A stretch of 64,000 bases of DNA from NCBI RefSeq assembly GCF_905220565.1, contig NC_059403.1, positions 3,472,001 through 3,536,000 on the forward strand, written 5' to 3'. The position numbers were made by a program, and so were the translations under genes. The stretch comes from Melitaea cinxia (Eukaryota; Arthropoda; Insecta; Lepidoptera; Nymphalidae). The notes beneath the pieces were generated by a model. It was not told the DNA's origin. It worked only from the letters and a program-made list of their open reading frames with translations, and made no database searches. This document shows, piece after piece, positions 55,201 through 62,207 of this stretch (its first letter is position 1; each line of letters opens with the position of its first letter).

Positions 55201-56802
55201 AGCTATGTGGCATGTGAAAAAGGTTTTATGTATATTTATTAAGAACATAAGCTTCGTAGACTGTCTACGATGTGCTACGAAGTTGCAGAGCTCAACCATT
55301 CTTTACAATTTCTACTATTACCTGGTATGAAGTTATGATAAAGCATACATAACAATAATTTAAAAAGTAATAAAGAAAAAAAAATAACAAAAAATAAGAT
55401 ATATACAATATTCCTATTATATATCAATTTAGTTAGAATAACTGTAAAAGTTTGAACATACTTATGTATATTCGAATTATAGTTCAATCGTTATTTTATC
55501 GACGTTACATCAATGTAAATATGCTTTTTTTTCAAAGTATACAAAGAAATTATAATTTCTTATTTCTTCTCTATTGGTTATGTTAAAATGTTTAAAGAAG
55601 GTTTTATATTTGGTTCAATTCAATTTTTTCCATTACTTTTAAAGAATTTATACATTCTTCGAGAACATTCGCATTCGCATGTACAAGAATACAAAGGTTT
55701 GTAACGTTCAACCCTTGAATGTGCTTTGTTACTTTTTAAATCCTAAATTTAATTTGCAGACTAAAAAAAACTTTTTTTTGTGCATCTTTTCAAATTAAAT
55801 TATATTACTGTTTTTTTAATAGAACTATGACTAATACATATACATATACATATAAAGCCACGTTTTTGAAAATAGAGCATCAAAGTAGGAAAAAATAGGA
55901 AAGTGCTGGTAGATGGTTTCAAGACTTACATTTCTTCTTTAAAATTTTTACATTCTTTTATAACGAACTTTCCAAGGCATTTTATTATACGAAAGAATCT
56001 TTGTGCAACGCTTCATAAAAATGCGCTCGAATAATCTTCATACATTTAACCGATGCTGGAATACATATTACGAGTATCTGCTAACACTCTTTTCAATAAA
56101 TGTATTCCGATTTTCGATATCGAATCTTGTTTCAGTGGAATCGAGTTTTTTAGTTTACATAGTTTATTTTTACATAGCACTGGATTTTTTTTTTAAATTT
56201 TAAAATTTAAAAACTTATCGAAAACCTTTCTTTAGACAGTTGGGTTTTTAAGTTTTAAAGGTTTTTTTTTTTTCATGAAGAGCAAGGAATGTCAAGCTTT
56301 CTTATAGACAGATATATATATATATCCATATATATAGATTATAGATAGAGTTTCTTAAAGACAGTTCGTACTTTTATTTCAAATCATAAACGATCTAAAC
56401 TAACGAATAGAATCACCTCTACACTGATTTTTGGTTCAATTTTTGACTTTGACTAATGTCTACTTACTCTCAATTAAAAATTATATGAAAATATTAAAAA
56501 ATAATTAATATTGAAGACCATTTACAATAACCTAATGTTGATCATATAACACTACTTACTGAATGTACCCCTAATTACTAGATAACCAACGCCTATACGT
56601 ATATAACGTTGTAACTATTGTTAGTCGATCACATTTACGAAGTCGAAATATTGTTTGTTTCAGCTGTTCAACCGCTATGCTATGTGCGGCCATCATGACA
56701 GAGCACTGGGAGCACGTATCCTGGGAGAAGGCCGCTCTGGCCGCACTCGCCAACGCCTCTAACACCGCACTGCAGTGGCTCTTAGATGAGAAAGTCGTTA
56801 AA
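30959..56802 (+). CDS. Claudin-like tetraspan membrane protein, first two coding exons (partial)
   Basis: Exon A coding part 30959-31050 (upstream tttcgcag acceptor ends at 30828, donor ag|gtatgt) and exon B 56664-56802 (acceptor tttgtttcag, donor aaa|gtaaga). Exon A ends in phase 2 and exon B supplies the missing base, so the reading frame joins without a break. The 76 codons begin METQTATPQSECECGVHPS. A hydrophobic helix built across the junction follows (VFYLLATLLLT then SCSTAMLCAAIM). Next come TEHWEHVSW and an Ala-rich loop ending WLLDEKVVK. A short cytoplasmic N-terminus, one membrane helix and a W-x-x-x-x-W loop fit the PMP22/claudin/stargazin superfamily. The subfamily is unknown. Later exons lie beyond the window. 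The intron is 25.6 kb and packed with mobile elements. Confidence 0.75.
31321..31482 (-). repeat. Repeat family A, partial copy
   Basis: Reverse-orientation blocks cgcagtccactgctggacat, aggcctccacaaattcgcgc and ggctggctttgtcgcaccga, ending abruptly at the ccgaagacg site. Confidence 0.85.
31565..32192 (-). repeat. Repeat family B, long copy
   Basis: Starts ataattgtgtttgctcgcaa and ends cttttttggaagtcggttaa. Internal blocks atcagatcctggtttcctta, gggatatcacctttctaac, gtcgacgaaaaaagcgtcaa and ggaccacatgacaaacacca follow the order of the other full copies. Confidence 0.9.
32193..32997. other. No recognised feature
   Basis: AT-rich intronic sequence. No ORF, RNA or repeat recognised. Confidence 0.5.
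32998..33132 (+). repeat. SINE-like repeat family C
   Basis: Blocks ctgggggattgggg, aacgcgcttgcgac, cttctggtgttacaggcgtc, gcttaccatca and cgacccagttacataaaaaa, ending in an A-run. Copies of this family also lie at 33520-33722, 38950-39135, 40975-41165, 54095-54375 and 63045-63300. Confidence 0.8.
33520..33722 (+). repeat. SINE-like repeat family C, diverged copy
   Basis: Contains caacccgactggagaagtta, agttacagaagacc, cttctggtgttgccaacgtc and tacttatttggcaatacag. More diverged than the other copies. Confidence 0.65.
33870..33995 (+). repeat. Probable LINE 3' tail remnant
   Basis: Contains cctatcctgccatacaagct, ggcacgtcaaatttacgtga and agctaccaccgattcgaaac. I recognise this as a common lepidopteran LINE/SINE 3' block from memory. 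Single copy in the window. Confidence 0.4.
34345..34660 (-). repeat. Repeat family A, near full-length copy
   Basis: Runs from tcgcagtccactactggaca to gaagagagggagtggttata in reverse orientation. It lies directly against the decayed 3' part of the MADF-BESS reading frame and probably cut it short. Confidence 0.88.
34661..34975 (-). pseudogene. Former C-terminal extension of the MADF-BESS protein
   Basis: After the TGA at 34976-34978 the same frame continues with P, a TAA, and then a Ser/Pro/Tyr-rich stretch (SRSPSVLSDYEYSNPVV, SSPHFSNQYSSPPQTSSHN, SRYTDPYTSPPQFNPETN, a further TAA between them) up to about 34665. The three related Ser-Pro-Tyr units and uninterrupted phase show this was once coding, now broken by three stops and a family A insertion. 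Confidence 0.7.
34976..36149 (-). CDS. MADF-BESS domain protein, Harbinger-associated, two exons
   Basis: Exon 1 36149-36020 and exon 2 35529-34976 (minus strand; GT-AG intron of 490 bp, phase 1), 227 aa plus TGA. Residues 1-80 form a MADF (Myb/SANT-like) DNA-binding domain: MKQLIESVRKYPCIW, AAWKEVVKECDL, then across the splice ARALWKKLRDGHRQALA and YKWKYEQQMEFL. The C-terminal part has a BESS-like motif (ALEIFFNSMLLTTQTL, QREIFNIVMKAKEEH), usually a protein-protein contact region. In insects such proteins are either transcription factors or the accessory DNA-binding protein of PIF/Harbinger transposons. The adjacent transposase fragment favours the second. The ORF is intact through BESS but has lost a Ser/Pro-rich tail, so it may be a decaying transposon gene. 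Confidence 0.75.
35559..35695 (+). pseudogene. PIF/Harbinger transposase N-terminal fragment
   Basis: About 45 codons read TGDYFRRIAFSYRIGESTVS then KIVEQVCDALWKHLKP, the helix-turn-helix region that precedes the DDE domain in Harbinger (DDE_Tnp_4) transposases. No catalytic domain follows. The fragment lies on the opposite strand inside the intron of the MADF-BESS gene, about 30 bp from its exon 2. Confidence 0.75.
36150..37370. other. Harbinger-side flank and AT-rich intronic DNA
   Basis: 36180-36260 is GC-richer (acgccccgcaccccgcattc, gggcacactctg) and may be a terminal part of the Harbinger element; no inverted partner was found. The rest is AT-rich without recognised features apart from gatattttaagatat-like words at 36280-36470. 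Confidence 0.4.
37390..37530 (+). repeat. Possible tRNA-like SINE fragment
   Basis: Contains gtagtacgtaggccatgtac, ggctgctcgatttccgctcg and atttttgtacctgtatattc. The body resembles 41985-42130 (gtcaagggtttgattgccgc, tatttgtgtttatacaaata), suggesting one degenerate SINE family. Confidence 0.4.
37531..38940. other. No recognised gene
   Basis: AT-rich intron. A short family E-like piece (cttcatataggagaaatgtt) occurs near 38635-38700. Nothing else stands out. Confidence 0.45.
38950..39135 (+). repeat. SINE-like repeat family C
   Basis: Contains caagcagtattgtgttcctg, gtgaccagagctcctggggg, gcgatgcttctggtgttgca, ggtgagccgtacgcttgttt, ending cccagtgacataaaac plus A-rich tail. Confidence 0.85.
39307..39936 (+). 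repeat. Repeat family B, full-length copy
   Basis: From tttaaccgacttccaaaaaa through a T-run, atgtatgttacatcagaact, tcgaaaggttttgtgtgcca, cttgacgcttttttcgtcga, gaaaccaggatctgatgatg, aactttttactgggtgtacc to gaagtcggtttttttttt and cgtttgcgagcaaacacaat. About 630 bp. Non-coding. Confidence 0.92.
39937..40974. other. No recognised feature
   Basis: AT-rich intronic DNA with no ORF, RNA gene or repeat I can identify. Confidence 0.5.
40975..41165 (+). repeat. SINE-like repeat family C
   Basis: Blocks agcagcccgactgggtacct, cgaccttacagaatatcaca, gcaatgcttttggtattgca, gtgtctataagctacc and ccgcacgcttgtttggcgac. Confidence 0.8.
41595..41930 (+). repeat. Helitron-like repeat family G
   Basis: Blocks aaaattctcgtgtcgcggtg, aactcctccgaaacggcttg, ctgattctcatgaaattttg and tgcatattggttaggtctga, ending gagtcagctagt. 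CTAG followed by T at the 3' end fits Helitron termini. The reverse complement matches 30005-30240. Confidence 0.6.
41985..42130 (+). repeat. Degenerate SINE-like copy
   Basis: Contains cgtggcgtgtcggcggcgcc, ggtcaagggtttgattgccg and tttgtgtttatacaaatatt. The middle resembles a B-box with its following bases, and the tail resembles 37440-37520. Confidence 0.4.
42131..42954. other. No recognised feature
   Basis: AT-rich intronic sequence, including a poly-A run at about 42455-42470. Confidence 0.5.
42955..44672 (+). mobile_element. Helitron-like elements containing 283-bp tandem units
   Basis: The opening aatctataatatatataaaa and closing cgcgggcaacagttagt match lepidopteran Helitron-like 5' and 3' ends. 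Between them four full units start at about 42991, 43273, 43556 and 43841 and a fifth, truncated one ends near 44250. Each unit has cgaaatctccgaaactataa, cttgaaatttggcagg, catccgctaagaacg, gtaaaacgggggttgga and gtgtccaaataatgt. A second, diverged copy starts at 44254 (aatctatatata). No Rep/helicase coding. Confidence 0.7.
44788..48512 (-). mobile_element. R1/jockey-like non-LTR retrotransposon, ORF2 absent
   Basis: The insertion is bounded by a direct repeat caagaggaaggttt (44775-44788 and 48513-48526), taken as the target duplication. On the minus strand the order is a 1.6-kb 5' leader (48512-46918), an intact ORF1 (46917-45625), about 0.8 kb without an identifiable endonuclease or reverse transcriptase, and a 28-base poly(A) tail (poly-T on +, 44786-44815). 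The 5' leader includes GC-rich parts (47150-47620). A typical autonomous element would carry an additional 3 kb or so of ORF2. Confidence 0.8.
45625..46917 (-). CDS. ORF1 (gag-like) protein of an R1-type non-LTR retrotransposon
   Basis: 430 aa, uninterrupted. It starts MSGSRLYVSGRAQ. Residues 75-155 are a charged coiled-coil-like region (REAEKENLDETRKALG, EKVEEQSRLLLETQEMVK). Residues about 215-330 form the folded middle typical of R1 gag (EGWTKVERVRKAKDRKVVM, KVRYRRKARNPHTAHVVLE). Three C-terminal zinc knuckles follow: CSRCLAYGHSKRFC, CSHCGGPHLKADC and CRNCRRAKL..H-x5-C. The family's ORF1 binds element RNA and localises the particle. The stop is followed by sequence without an ORF2 that I can recognise, so the element could not move by itself. 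An intact ORF1 implies recent insertion or trans-mobilisation. Confidence 0.88.
   Translation of the reverse strand: MSGSRLYVSGRAQVLTRTSVTPRTPKSSLGSVQKSLDTRLTPLIKRKEIPKASYYNAKRRVFMTWREAEKENLDETRKALGAAKTLKKEIRETLEAGLRNTHELFEVMITTLEAQLDEQEKCQNSAVIEKVEEQSRLLLETQEMVKDIKANIEKQHEAGVAPKTYAEAITSGPSLKAPAALHSLVVSSEDDQMTGEEVLTRLREAVDAKEGWTKVERVRKAKDRKVVMAFATTTERAKVKERVEAKGKGLLVEEVQNRDPLLVLRGVLSVNTDEDILKALKNQNRELFDDLDQESCRVKVRYRRKARNPHTAHVVLETSPPLWNRITNAAYVHIDLQRVKAEDQSPLVQCSRCLAYGHSKRFCVETEDACSHCGGPHLKADCVDFAASVPPSCRNCRRAKLDSIQHNAFSSDCPVRGRWDELARSSVAYC
48633..49137. other. No recognised feature
   Basis: AT-rich intronic DNA. Confidence 0.5.
49139..49390 (+). repeat. tRNA-derived SINE
   Basis: The head has a pol III A box-like tggcgcagtttgtagtga (about 49150-49167) and a B box ggttcgattcc (49194-49204) at tRNA-like spacing. 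A tRNA-unrelated body follows (agcattaagttgcttacttt, aagaacagacgaccgtgttt), ending in tattta repeats. A decayed head of the same SINE lies at 60213-60292. Confidence 0.85.
49508..49860 (-). repeat. Repeat family B copy
   Basis: Starts ttgtgtttgctcgcaaacga and ends cttttttta..aagtcggtta. Internal blocks gtaatacaacgtatgtaaac, gggatctcatcattagatcc and aaattatccccgaacatacg. Confidence 0.85.
50345..50435 (+). repeat. LINE/SINE 3'-end repeat family F
   Basis: Contains aatacaaaggcggtattatc, gctataggagcgatctcttc and cagacaacctttgggtc. A second copy lies at 63440-63505 (acacaaaggcggtcttatcg, gtaagcgatttctcccagac). Confidence 0.65.
50436..50800. other. No recognised feature
   Basis: AT-rich. A 70-codon open stretch ending at 50564 begins in the family F repeat and has no recognisable product. 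Confidence 0.45.
50801..50985 (+). repeat. Probable Helitron-like/SINE-like repeat
   Basis: Contains aattcgcttcccgatgtctg, cgcaacggattttgttgcgg, agtgattccagaggaaga and gccgtgcgaagccgtggcgg, a layout like 44673-44787 plus 48527-48632 (gaagccgcgggcac). Confidence 0.45.
50986..52100. other. No recognised feature
   Basis: AT-rich intronic DNA; short ORFs near 51598-51822 lack similarity. Confidence 0.5.
52105..52295 (+). repeat. Family E fragment followed by (TA)n microsatellite
   Basis: attcagcctgtatcatcata, ctggtcataggcctctttct and gttggtgga belong to family E. A TA run of about 90 bases follows (52201-52295). Confidence 0.75.
52296..52699. other. No recognised feature
   Basis: AT-rich intronic DNA. 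Confidence 0.5.
52700..53175 (+). repeat. Repeat family B copy
   Basis: From taaccgacttccaaaaaagg to gaagtcggtttttttttcgt and ttgcaagcaaacacaattat. Compared with the 39307 copy it lacks about 150 internal bases (the accatgataaggaaaccagg part). Confidence 0.9.
53337..53930 (+). repeat. Repeat family B copy
   Basis: From ttaaccgacttccaaaaaaa to gaagtcggtttttttcgttt, including the accatgataaggaaaccagg block absent from its neighbour. It lacks the terminal caaacacaattat. Confidence 0.9.
54095..54375 (+). repeat. SINE-like repeat family C, long copy
   Basis: Shows the fuller 5' part (ctcgggcacagcaggaaata, agaagatcacagctaaataa) and then cagagctcctggggattggt, gcgatgcttctggtgttgct and gtgaactgtacgcttgttta. 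Confidence 0.82.
54625..54930 (+). repeat. Repeat family A, near full-length copy
   Basis: From gctgtgtggctatggcagta to ggaggcctatgtccagcagt. Internal blocks ctcttcacgtgggtatccta, ggataaccatccaactgctg and cctgcccagcgtggtgaact. Confidence 0.88.
54931..56663. other. No recognised feature; end of the giant intron
   Basis: AT-rich DNA. Contains a short TA run (56313-56335) and ends in the acceptor gtttgtttcag of the claudin-like exon B. Confidence 0.5.
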
Positions 56803-57159
56803 GTAAGATATAAACGTACCTTTATTCTATCACAAAAAATTTTAGTAACGAAAAAGGCTCCAAGAACCCTATTATAAGCGCTGAAATAGAATCTAAAAGT
56901 TTTAAAATGTTTCCCTGTTTTTAAACCACAAAGCGACCTAACACGATTTTTGTCCCTATTTAGTTATCTGGGTTAAGTTTCACTACTGTGATTCGTGGCG
57001 TTAATGTTTTATACTATTTCTGGAAAGTATAAATTTAAACATTATCTTTTATTAAATAATTTTAGTAAATATAATTTTGAAATAAAAATAAAAGTAAAGT
57101 CCCTACGGTGCTAGAATGAATTTAATACTTCCTAGAAATAAATGAATATCGACATATTC
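56803..57159. other. Start of the next claudin-like intron, no feature
   Basis: AT-rich DNA after the gtaaga donor at 56803. No exon recognised. Confidence 0.45.
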
Positions 57160-58075
57160 TTTTTTTTTTTTTTTTTATACAATGATAGGCTTGCGTTTGA
57201 CCACTATTTCACCTGATGATAAGTGAAAATGCGGTCTAAGATGGAGCACGCTTACCTAGAAGTAACCTATTCACTCGCGACTTAAAGATCCCCAGGTTAT
57301 AATTTTCTGGAAACACAGACGCTGGTAGAGAGTTCCATTCTTTGGCTGTACGGATCAAGAATGTACTAGCGAATCGCTTAGTGCGTATAAGGGGAATGTC
57401 AACCATATAAGGGTGGCGTAACGCGGAGCGTCTGGTTGTACGATGATGGAAGGGGGTAGGGGGAATCAGGTTATGGAGTTCCTGCGCACACTCTCCGAAG
57501 TGTATCCGATAAAATACCGACAGGCCGGCGACCCTCCGTCGATGATGCAAGCTTTGCAGCTTTGCAGCGACCAGTGCATCATCACCGATGAGCCTCCTGG
57601 CTCGTCTCTCGATCGACTCGAGAAGCTCCAGCTGGTACTTGGCTGAGCCATCCCAAAGATGAGAGCAGTACTCCATGCATGATCGAACTTGCGCTTGATA
57701 TAAATTTAGAAGCTGTTCCGGAGTGAAGTACTGTCTCACCTTCGAGAGGACGCCCAGTTTTCTGGCAGCTGTTTGAGCTTTTGTCTCTATGTAAGAGCCG
57801 AAATTGAGGGTGGATGACAAAGTAACGCCAAGAAGCTCTAGGCGGCCGGTTATGGGCACGGGTACACCTCGGAAAGAGGGAGTCAGATGGAAAGGACTCC
57901 GCTTTGCCGAAAAAAGACACGCCTGGGTCTTAGAGGCGTTGAACTTGACCAGGTTTGCGTCACCCCAATCGGAGACAGCTTTAAGGGACAAGTTCAGACG
58001 CTGAATCATAGCTTCCCTCAGCGATTGGATCTCAGACCCACTCGCTCGTGCGTTGGACACATTCGTGGTTCCTAA
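57160..58075 (-). mobile_element. 5'-truncated jockey-like LINE with poly(A) tail
   Basis: The minus-strand copy ends in a poly(A) (poly-T on +, 57160-57178) after a 3' UTR with tatcatcaggtgaaatagtg. Homology to the element starts abruptly near 58075 in the middle of ORF2. This is the usual result of incomplete reverse transcription. Exact target duplications were not found. Confidence 0.8.
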
Positions 58076-58078
58076 CAT
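57236..58078 (-). pseudogene. LINE reverse transcriptase C-terminal part, 280 codons open
   Basis: Reads LSLKAVSDWGDANLVKFNAS, KTQACLFSAKRSPF, ELLGVTLSSTLNFGSYIE, LYQAQVRSCMEYCSHLWDGS, RRARRLIGD and RTAKEWNSLPASVFPE. These are the thumb/connection and C-terminal blocks of ORF2 in jockey-type elements. The catalytic YADD region and the endonuclease are absent because of 5' truncation. It is open to the natural end, so the insertion is young. Confidence 0.88.
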
Positions 58079-58079
58079 G

Positions 58080-58790
58080 TATTTTGGTACATTTGTTTTT
58101 CAATGCTTACTATTATTGGTTAATACATAGTGACGCTGAATATTTCTTCTTTGCATTACAGACAAACCTTGTGATTTTAGTAATGTTGTTATTCGTACCC
58201 CTAAATAATTTACACATATCAATAAAAAAACGTGTTCATTAGTTCATTAGTTTTATCGCTTACAATCAAACAAGTCTTTCCACTTATAGAATTTACGGTT
58301 TCACTCACGATAAATTTTGATACTCGTCAGAGGTAACGAGTAATAATTGCGATCTTTTTTATAAGCTACAATTGAAAACACTTAAGATATTTTTTTATAC
58401 TTTCGTAGCACGTTTTCAATTGTAAATTCAATTCACGTAATAACGCAGTAAATGCGTAATCGCTCTGATGAAAACTGCTAAAAAAATTCGAAAAAATTAT
58501 TTCTTACATTAAAGAGGAGAAAATGAATAACTGCTTATAAGAAACGTTTTCTGTCTCGTGTTAGATTTTTTCTGAGAGAAATGTTTGTGTTGACACCCAT
58601 ACCATGTTACGAGTGTCTTGAAATTTATCTATGTTAAGAATATAATGAAAAACACGTGTAACAGTAATGTACCTTGCTTGAGAGAAACATAAAACTCAGT
58701 CAGACAGATGGCACGTAAGATTATATATAGATTATACTCGTACACAGTCAAACAAAATAGAATGAGGATAGGTTATTTAGTGAAGACCAT
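58080..58790. other. No recognised feature
   Basis: AT-rich intronic DNA. Confidence 0.5.
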
Positions 58791-58794
58791 TTTT

Positions 58795-59310
58795 AACAGA
58801 CTTCAAAAAAGGAGGTCATCAAGTCAACTGTATGTTTTTTATGTGTGTTACCTCATAACTTTTTAATGGTCTTTTTTAATTCGGAAGCTGTTACTTCTTA
58901 TGTAGTTCCATTTAAATTTAAGCGATATCTGACCATTAGTTTTTGAGTTATATCATATAACTAGCTGACCCGGCGAACTTCGTATCGCCTAACAGTGACT
59001 TTTAAGTATTATCACAAATCTTTTGTATGGGAGTATAGAAAAGTGTTGTTTTTAGACTTTTTCAGGAAATTTAAATTTTTTTTTTAGAATTTTTCTCTCC
59101 GTAAAAACCATCCTCGTACTTCAAGGAATATTTTAAAAAAAGAATTAGCGAAATCGGTCCAACCGTTCTCGAGTTTTGCGCTTAGCAACACATTCAGCGA
59201 CTCATTTTTATATTAGAGATGCGTATTTAATTGGCTATTTTTTCGAATTACATACTTGTTGATGTAGATTAAAGTCGATTGTTTTCTTTTCAATAACAAA
59301 CACAATTATG
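58795..59310 (+). repeat. Family B element split by another repeat
   Basis: 58795-58962 (cagacttcaaaaaaggaggt, ttttgagttatatcatata) and 59217-59310 (gcgtatttaattggctattt, gttgatgtagattaaagtcg) are the two halves of a diverged family B copy. Confidence 0.75.
58963..59216 (+). repeat. SINE/Helitron-like repeat nested in family B
   Basis: Contains actagctgacccggcgaact, tcgtatcgcctaacagtgac, gcgaaatcggtccaaccgtt and ctcgagttttgcgcttagca. It interrupts the family B copy between gttatatcata and gcgtatt. Confidence 0.7.
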
Positions 59311-59419
59311 TAGTTTACGTTTAAAAAGTAAATAAAGGCTTTTTATGCATTTTATATCAATAGACAGATCTAGGTAAGTACTCTGTATCCATATTAACCG
59401 TATTTTATGTCGCTCGTTT

Positions 59420-59545
59420 CAGCCAGCTGTAATATCCCACTGTTGAGCATAGGTTTCTTTGCCCATATAGGAGAAGGGTCAGAGCTTAATCCACCACGCT
59501 GCTCCAATGCGGGTGTGCGGATATATTATCAGAATAAATCTATAA
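59420..59545 (+). repeat. Repeat family E copy
   Basis: Contains cagctgtaatatcccactgt, gagcataggtttctttgccc, aggagaagggtcagagctta and ccaccacgctgctccaatgc. Confidence 0.8.
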
Positions 59546-60212
59546 ATTTTAACTGACTGAATATATATATAAAGAAAAAAACGGAAAACATTATGCTACA
59601 AGATTAATGATTATATTTCCTGTTAACTATGACGCAAGTTGATAACTAACTTCCAAAATTATTTTGAACATCTCGAGGGAAATCACCAAACTTGTAATCT
59701 GAAACTAATATTCAGCTATATAAATAAGCGAAGTATTAGTTAGTTAAGCAATATAACATAGCAACATGAATTTAAATTAAGTTAACAAATAAAAGACATA
59801 AAAATAATTATGATCCTTTCCTTAAAAAAAAAATAGCCAAATCGTTCCAGTTTTTCTCGGATAATGAAGTCACCAATAAAACATGTCTACATTTCAAAAT
59901 TTAACAGTATCATACATATTTACAATGCAAAATTTAATAACTAATTATGTAAAAATAATTATGATCTAAAAGTTATTTACACCAATAAATCAAGTCCGCA
60001 AGTAATGATGCCAAAAATACTGGCGATATTTCATGAATTAATTTGACAACATCATTCGTTAAAACTATAGTTACGAGATAAGTTTATATGGATGAGGTAG
60101 AAGCTGATATTAAATATTTTATCGCATCTCATCTATACTATAAAACCATATTATAAAGTAAAGCTTGATTGCTTATTTAAGCGTGTTAACTACGATCTAT
60201 CAGTCATGTTTA
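59546..60212. other. No recognised feature
   Basis: AT-rich intronic DNA. Confidence 0.5.
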
Positions 60213-60292
60213 CGACCAGACCATTGGCGCAGTTTGCAGTGACCCTGCTTTCTACTCATGGGATTCTGGATGTGATTCCCGCCTCGAACATA
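60213..60292 (+). repeat. Decayed tRNA-derived SINE head
   Basis: ccattggcgcagtttgcagt (A box region) and a mutated B box (tctggatgtgattccc) match the 49139 SINE. The body is missing. Confidence 0.7.
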
Positions 60293-60364
60293 ATTAAACT
60301 ACTGAATTAATTTAAAAATTATAAACAAAGCAGACTACAGTTCATAATATAAATCTTACATATA

Positions 60365-60645
60365 TCGCTTCACCTGTAATATCCCACAGCTGGGCATAGG
60401 CCTCTTTCTTCGTGTAGGAGAAGGATCAGAGCTTAATCATTAATTAATTAAAGGGTGGGCGTTTTTATATTACGTGATAATCGGTAATTGCAAGTGACTG
60501 AAACTAAAGTAGAAATGTATCTATTAATTGGTCAAGAATTTGTTTATTTAGCCTACAAAAAGTTAGAGACAAATATTAAGAAGGAATATATAGAGAAGGA
60601 TCAGAGTTTAATCCACCACGCTGCTACGATGCGGGTTGGCGAATA
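60365..60645 (+). repeat. Family E fragments
   Basis: 60370-60440 (acctgtaatatcccacagct, gggcataggcctctttcttc) and 60592-60645 (gagaaggatcagagtttaat, ccaccacgctgctacgatgc) look like one family E copy split by about 155 bases of unrelated AT-rich DNA with a local repeat of the gaaggatcagagcttaatc edge. Confidence 0.65.
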
Positions 60646-61114
60646 TTACATATATATAGACAGTTTATAATATAAATATTATTTGAGAAACTTTGGTAAA
60701 ATAAATTGCTGTTAATATACTTAAAATATTTTAACAAACCGGGATTAATAAAAACAACGCTTTTGGATATTAAAACTTTGACCCATTTGGTATATAACAA
60801 TATTTCATGTTATATTTTAAGCCTCCTCTAAACTTAGAGCGTTACATTTTTGTTAATTTACCAAGCCCTTCTCGCGCAGGTTTGTATTAAATCCACCGTA
60901 ACAAAATAATTACTACAACAACAGCACCCCTGTGTCACAAAAATGCGACGTAGTTTTATTTCTCGCTAGGGAAATTTCATTATGACATATTAATTAAAAT
61001 ATTATTAACGCAAAGACATTTTGATGTAAATTTTATTTGTAATATAATATTACCGTGGTCTGTGTAATTAACCTAGACAGCCAAACGTAAACCATTATAC
61101 AACTTTGTTATCCG
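60646..61114. other. No recognised feature
   Basis: AT-rich intronic DNA. Confidence 0.5.
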
Positions 61115-61172
61115 CATGTGTGTGTGTGTGTATGTGTGTGTGTGTGTGTTAGTGTGTGTGTGTGTTCGTGTG
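61115..61172. repeat. (TG)n microsatellite
   Basis: About 55 bases of tg repeats with a few interruptions. Confidence 0.95.
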
Positions 61173-61878
61173 TCAATTTATTTCCAGTTTCATTGGTGAT
61201 AAAAAACAAAAATCGACTTTGTAAAAAATATAACTTTATTTTTAAAAGACATTTGATATACGATATCTTTGCATACATAGGTATTAATGTTCGTATTCGA
61301 CAAAAATCGATGGATCCGTGATACTATTCTGCTAAATTTTTATAAATTAACAACCAATATATGATCCTTCGATTTTATCTGTAAATTATTTACACGAAAA
61401 ACAATACCTACTCATTTTCATTGTAATTAACTTTTATTTCAAAGACAATAGCTTAAATCATTTTCTTCTATACAAGTACATTGTGGTAGTAATGGAAGAA
61501 TGTGAACAAAAGATTGACATTTCAATTACTAGATCCCATTATTAACGTTCTGTTGAAAGTCGCGACGAGAAAGTTTGAATTGAAAAATATTTGAGAGCAA
61601 AATAAATCTAGATAAAAGAGCATGTTGGAATTTTATTCTTACTTGACTTTTCATATTAGTCATAATAACAGCAGATTATATTAATAGCTTAGTCGAATTT
61701 TTATCGAATATCGAAAATGAAATATAAAGGTAACCGCCATTTTGTTTTCCACAATGACAAGTACGATAAAGATTTAAGCAGCCATTAAAACCAATCAATT
61801 ATTATTATTAGTAAGATTTTAGCGGATAACCTAAAGAAATATGTACTATCGGTTAAGTTCTAATAATCGTAATCAATC
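61173..61878. other. No recognised feature
   Basis: AT-rich intronic DNA. Confidence 0.5.
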
Positions 61879-62207
61879 GTGCTGTATGGTTACGGCAGTA
61901 AAGAATATAGCCACTCCCTCTCTTCCCATGGGTATCGTAAAAGGCGACTATAAAGGGATAACACAGTTCCACTACCACCTTGGAACTTAAAAAGCCGACC
62001 GATTGCGGGATAACAGTCGAACTGCTGGCTTTGAAATACACAGGCCGAAGATGGACAGCAGCATCTTCGGTGCTATAAAGCCAACCCTGCGGTCACCAAC
62101 CCGACTGCCCAGGGTGGCGACTATGGGCAACACACGCGATTTCATACCATTTTGTTCGCGAATTTGTGGAGACCTATGTCCAGCAGTGGACTGTGATAGG
62201 CTGAAAT
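61879..62207 (+). repeat. Repeat family A, near full-length copy
   Basis: From cgtgctgtatggttacggca to gtccagcagtggactgtgat, ending aggctgaaatgatg. Blocks cgaccgattgcgggataaca and ccgaagatggacagcagcat. Confidence 0.88.

Noticed and set aside
61118..61321. Cys-Val repeat ORF
   Set aside because: It is a translation of the (TG)n microsatellite.
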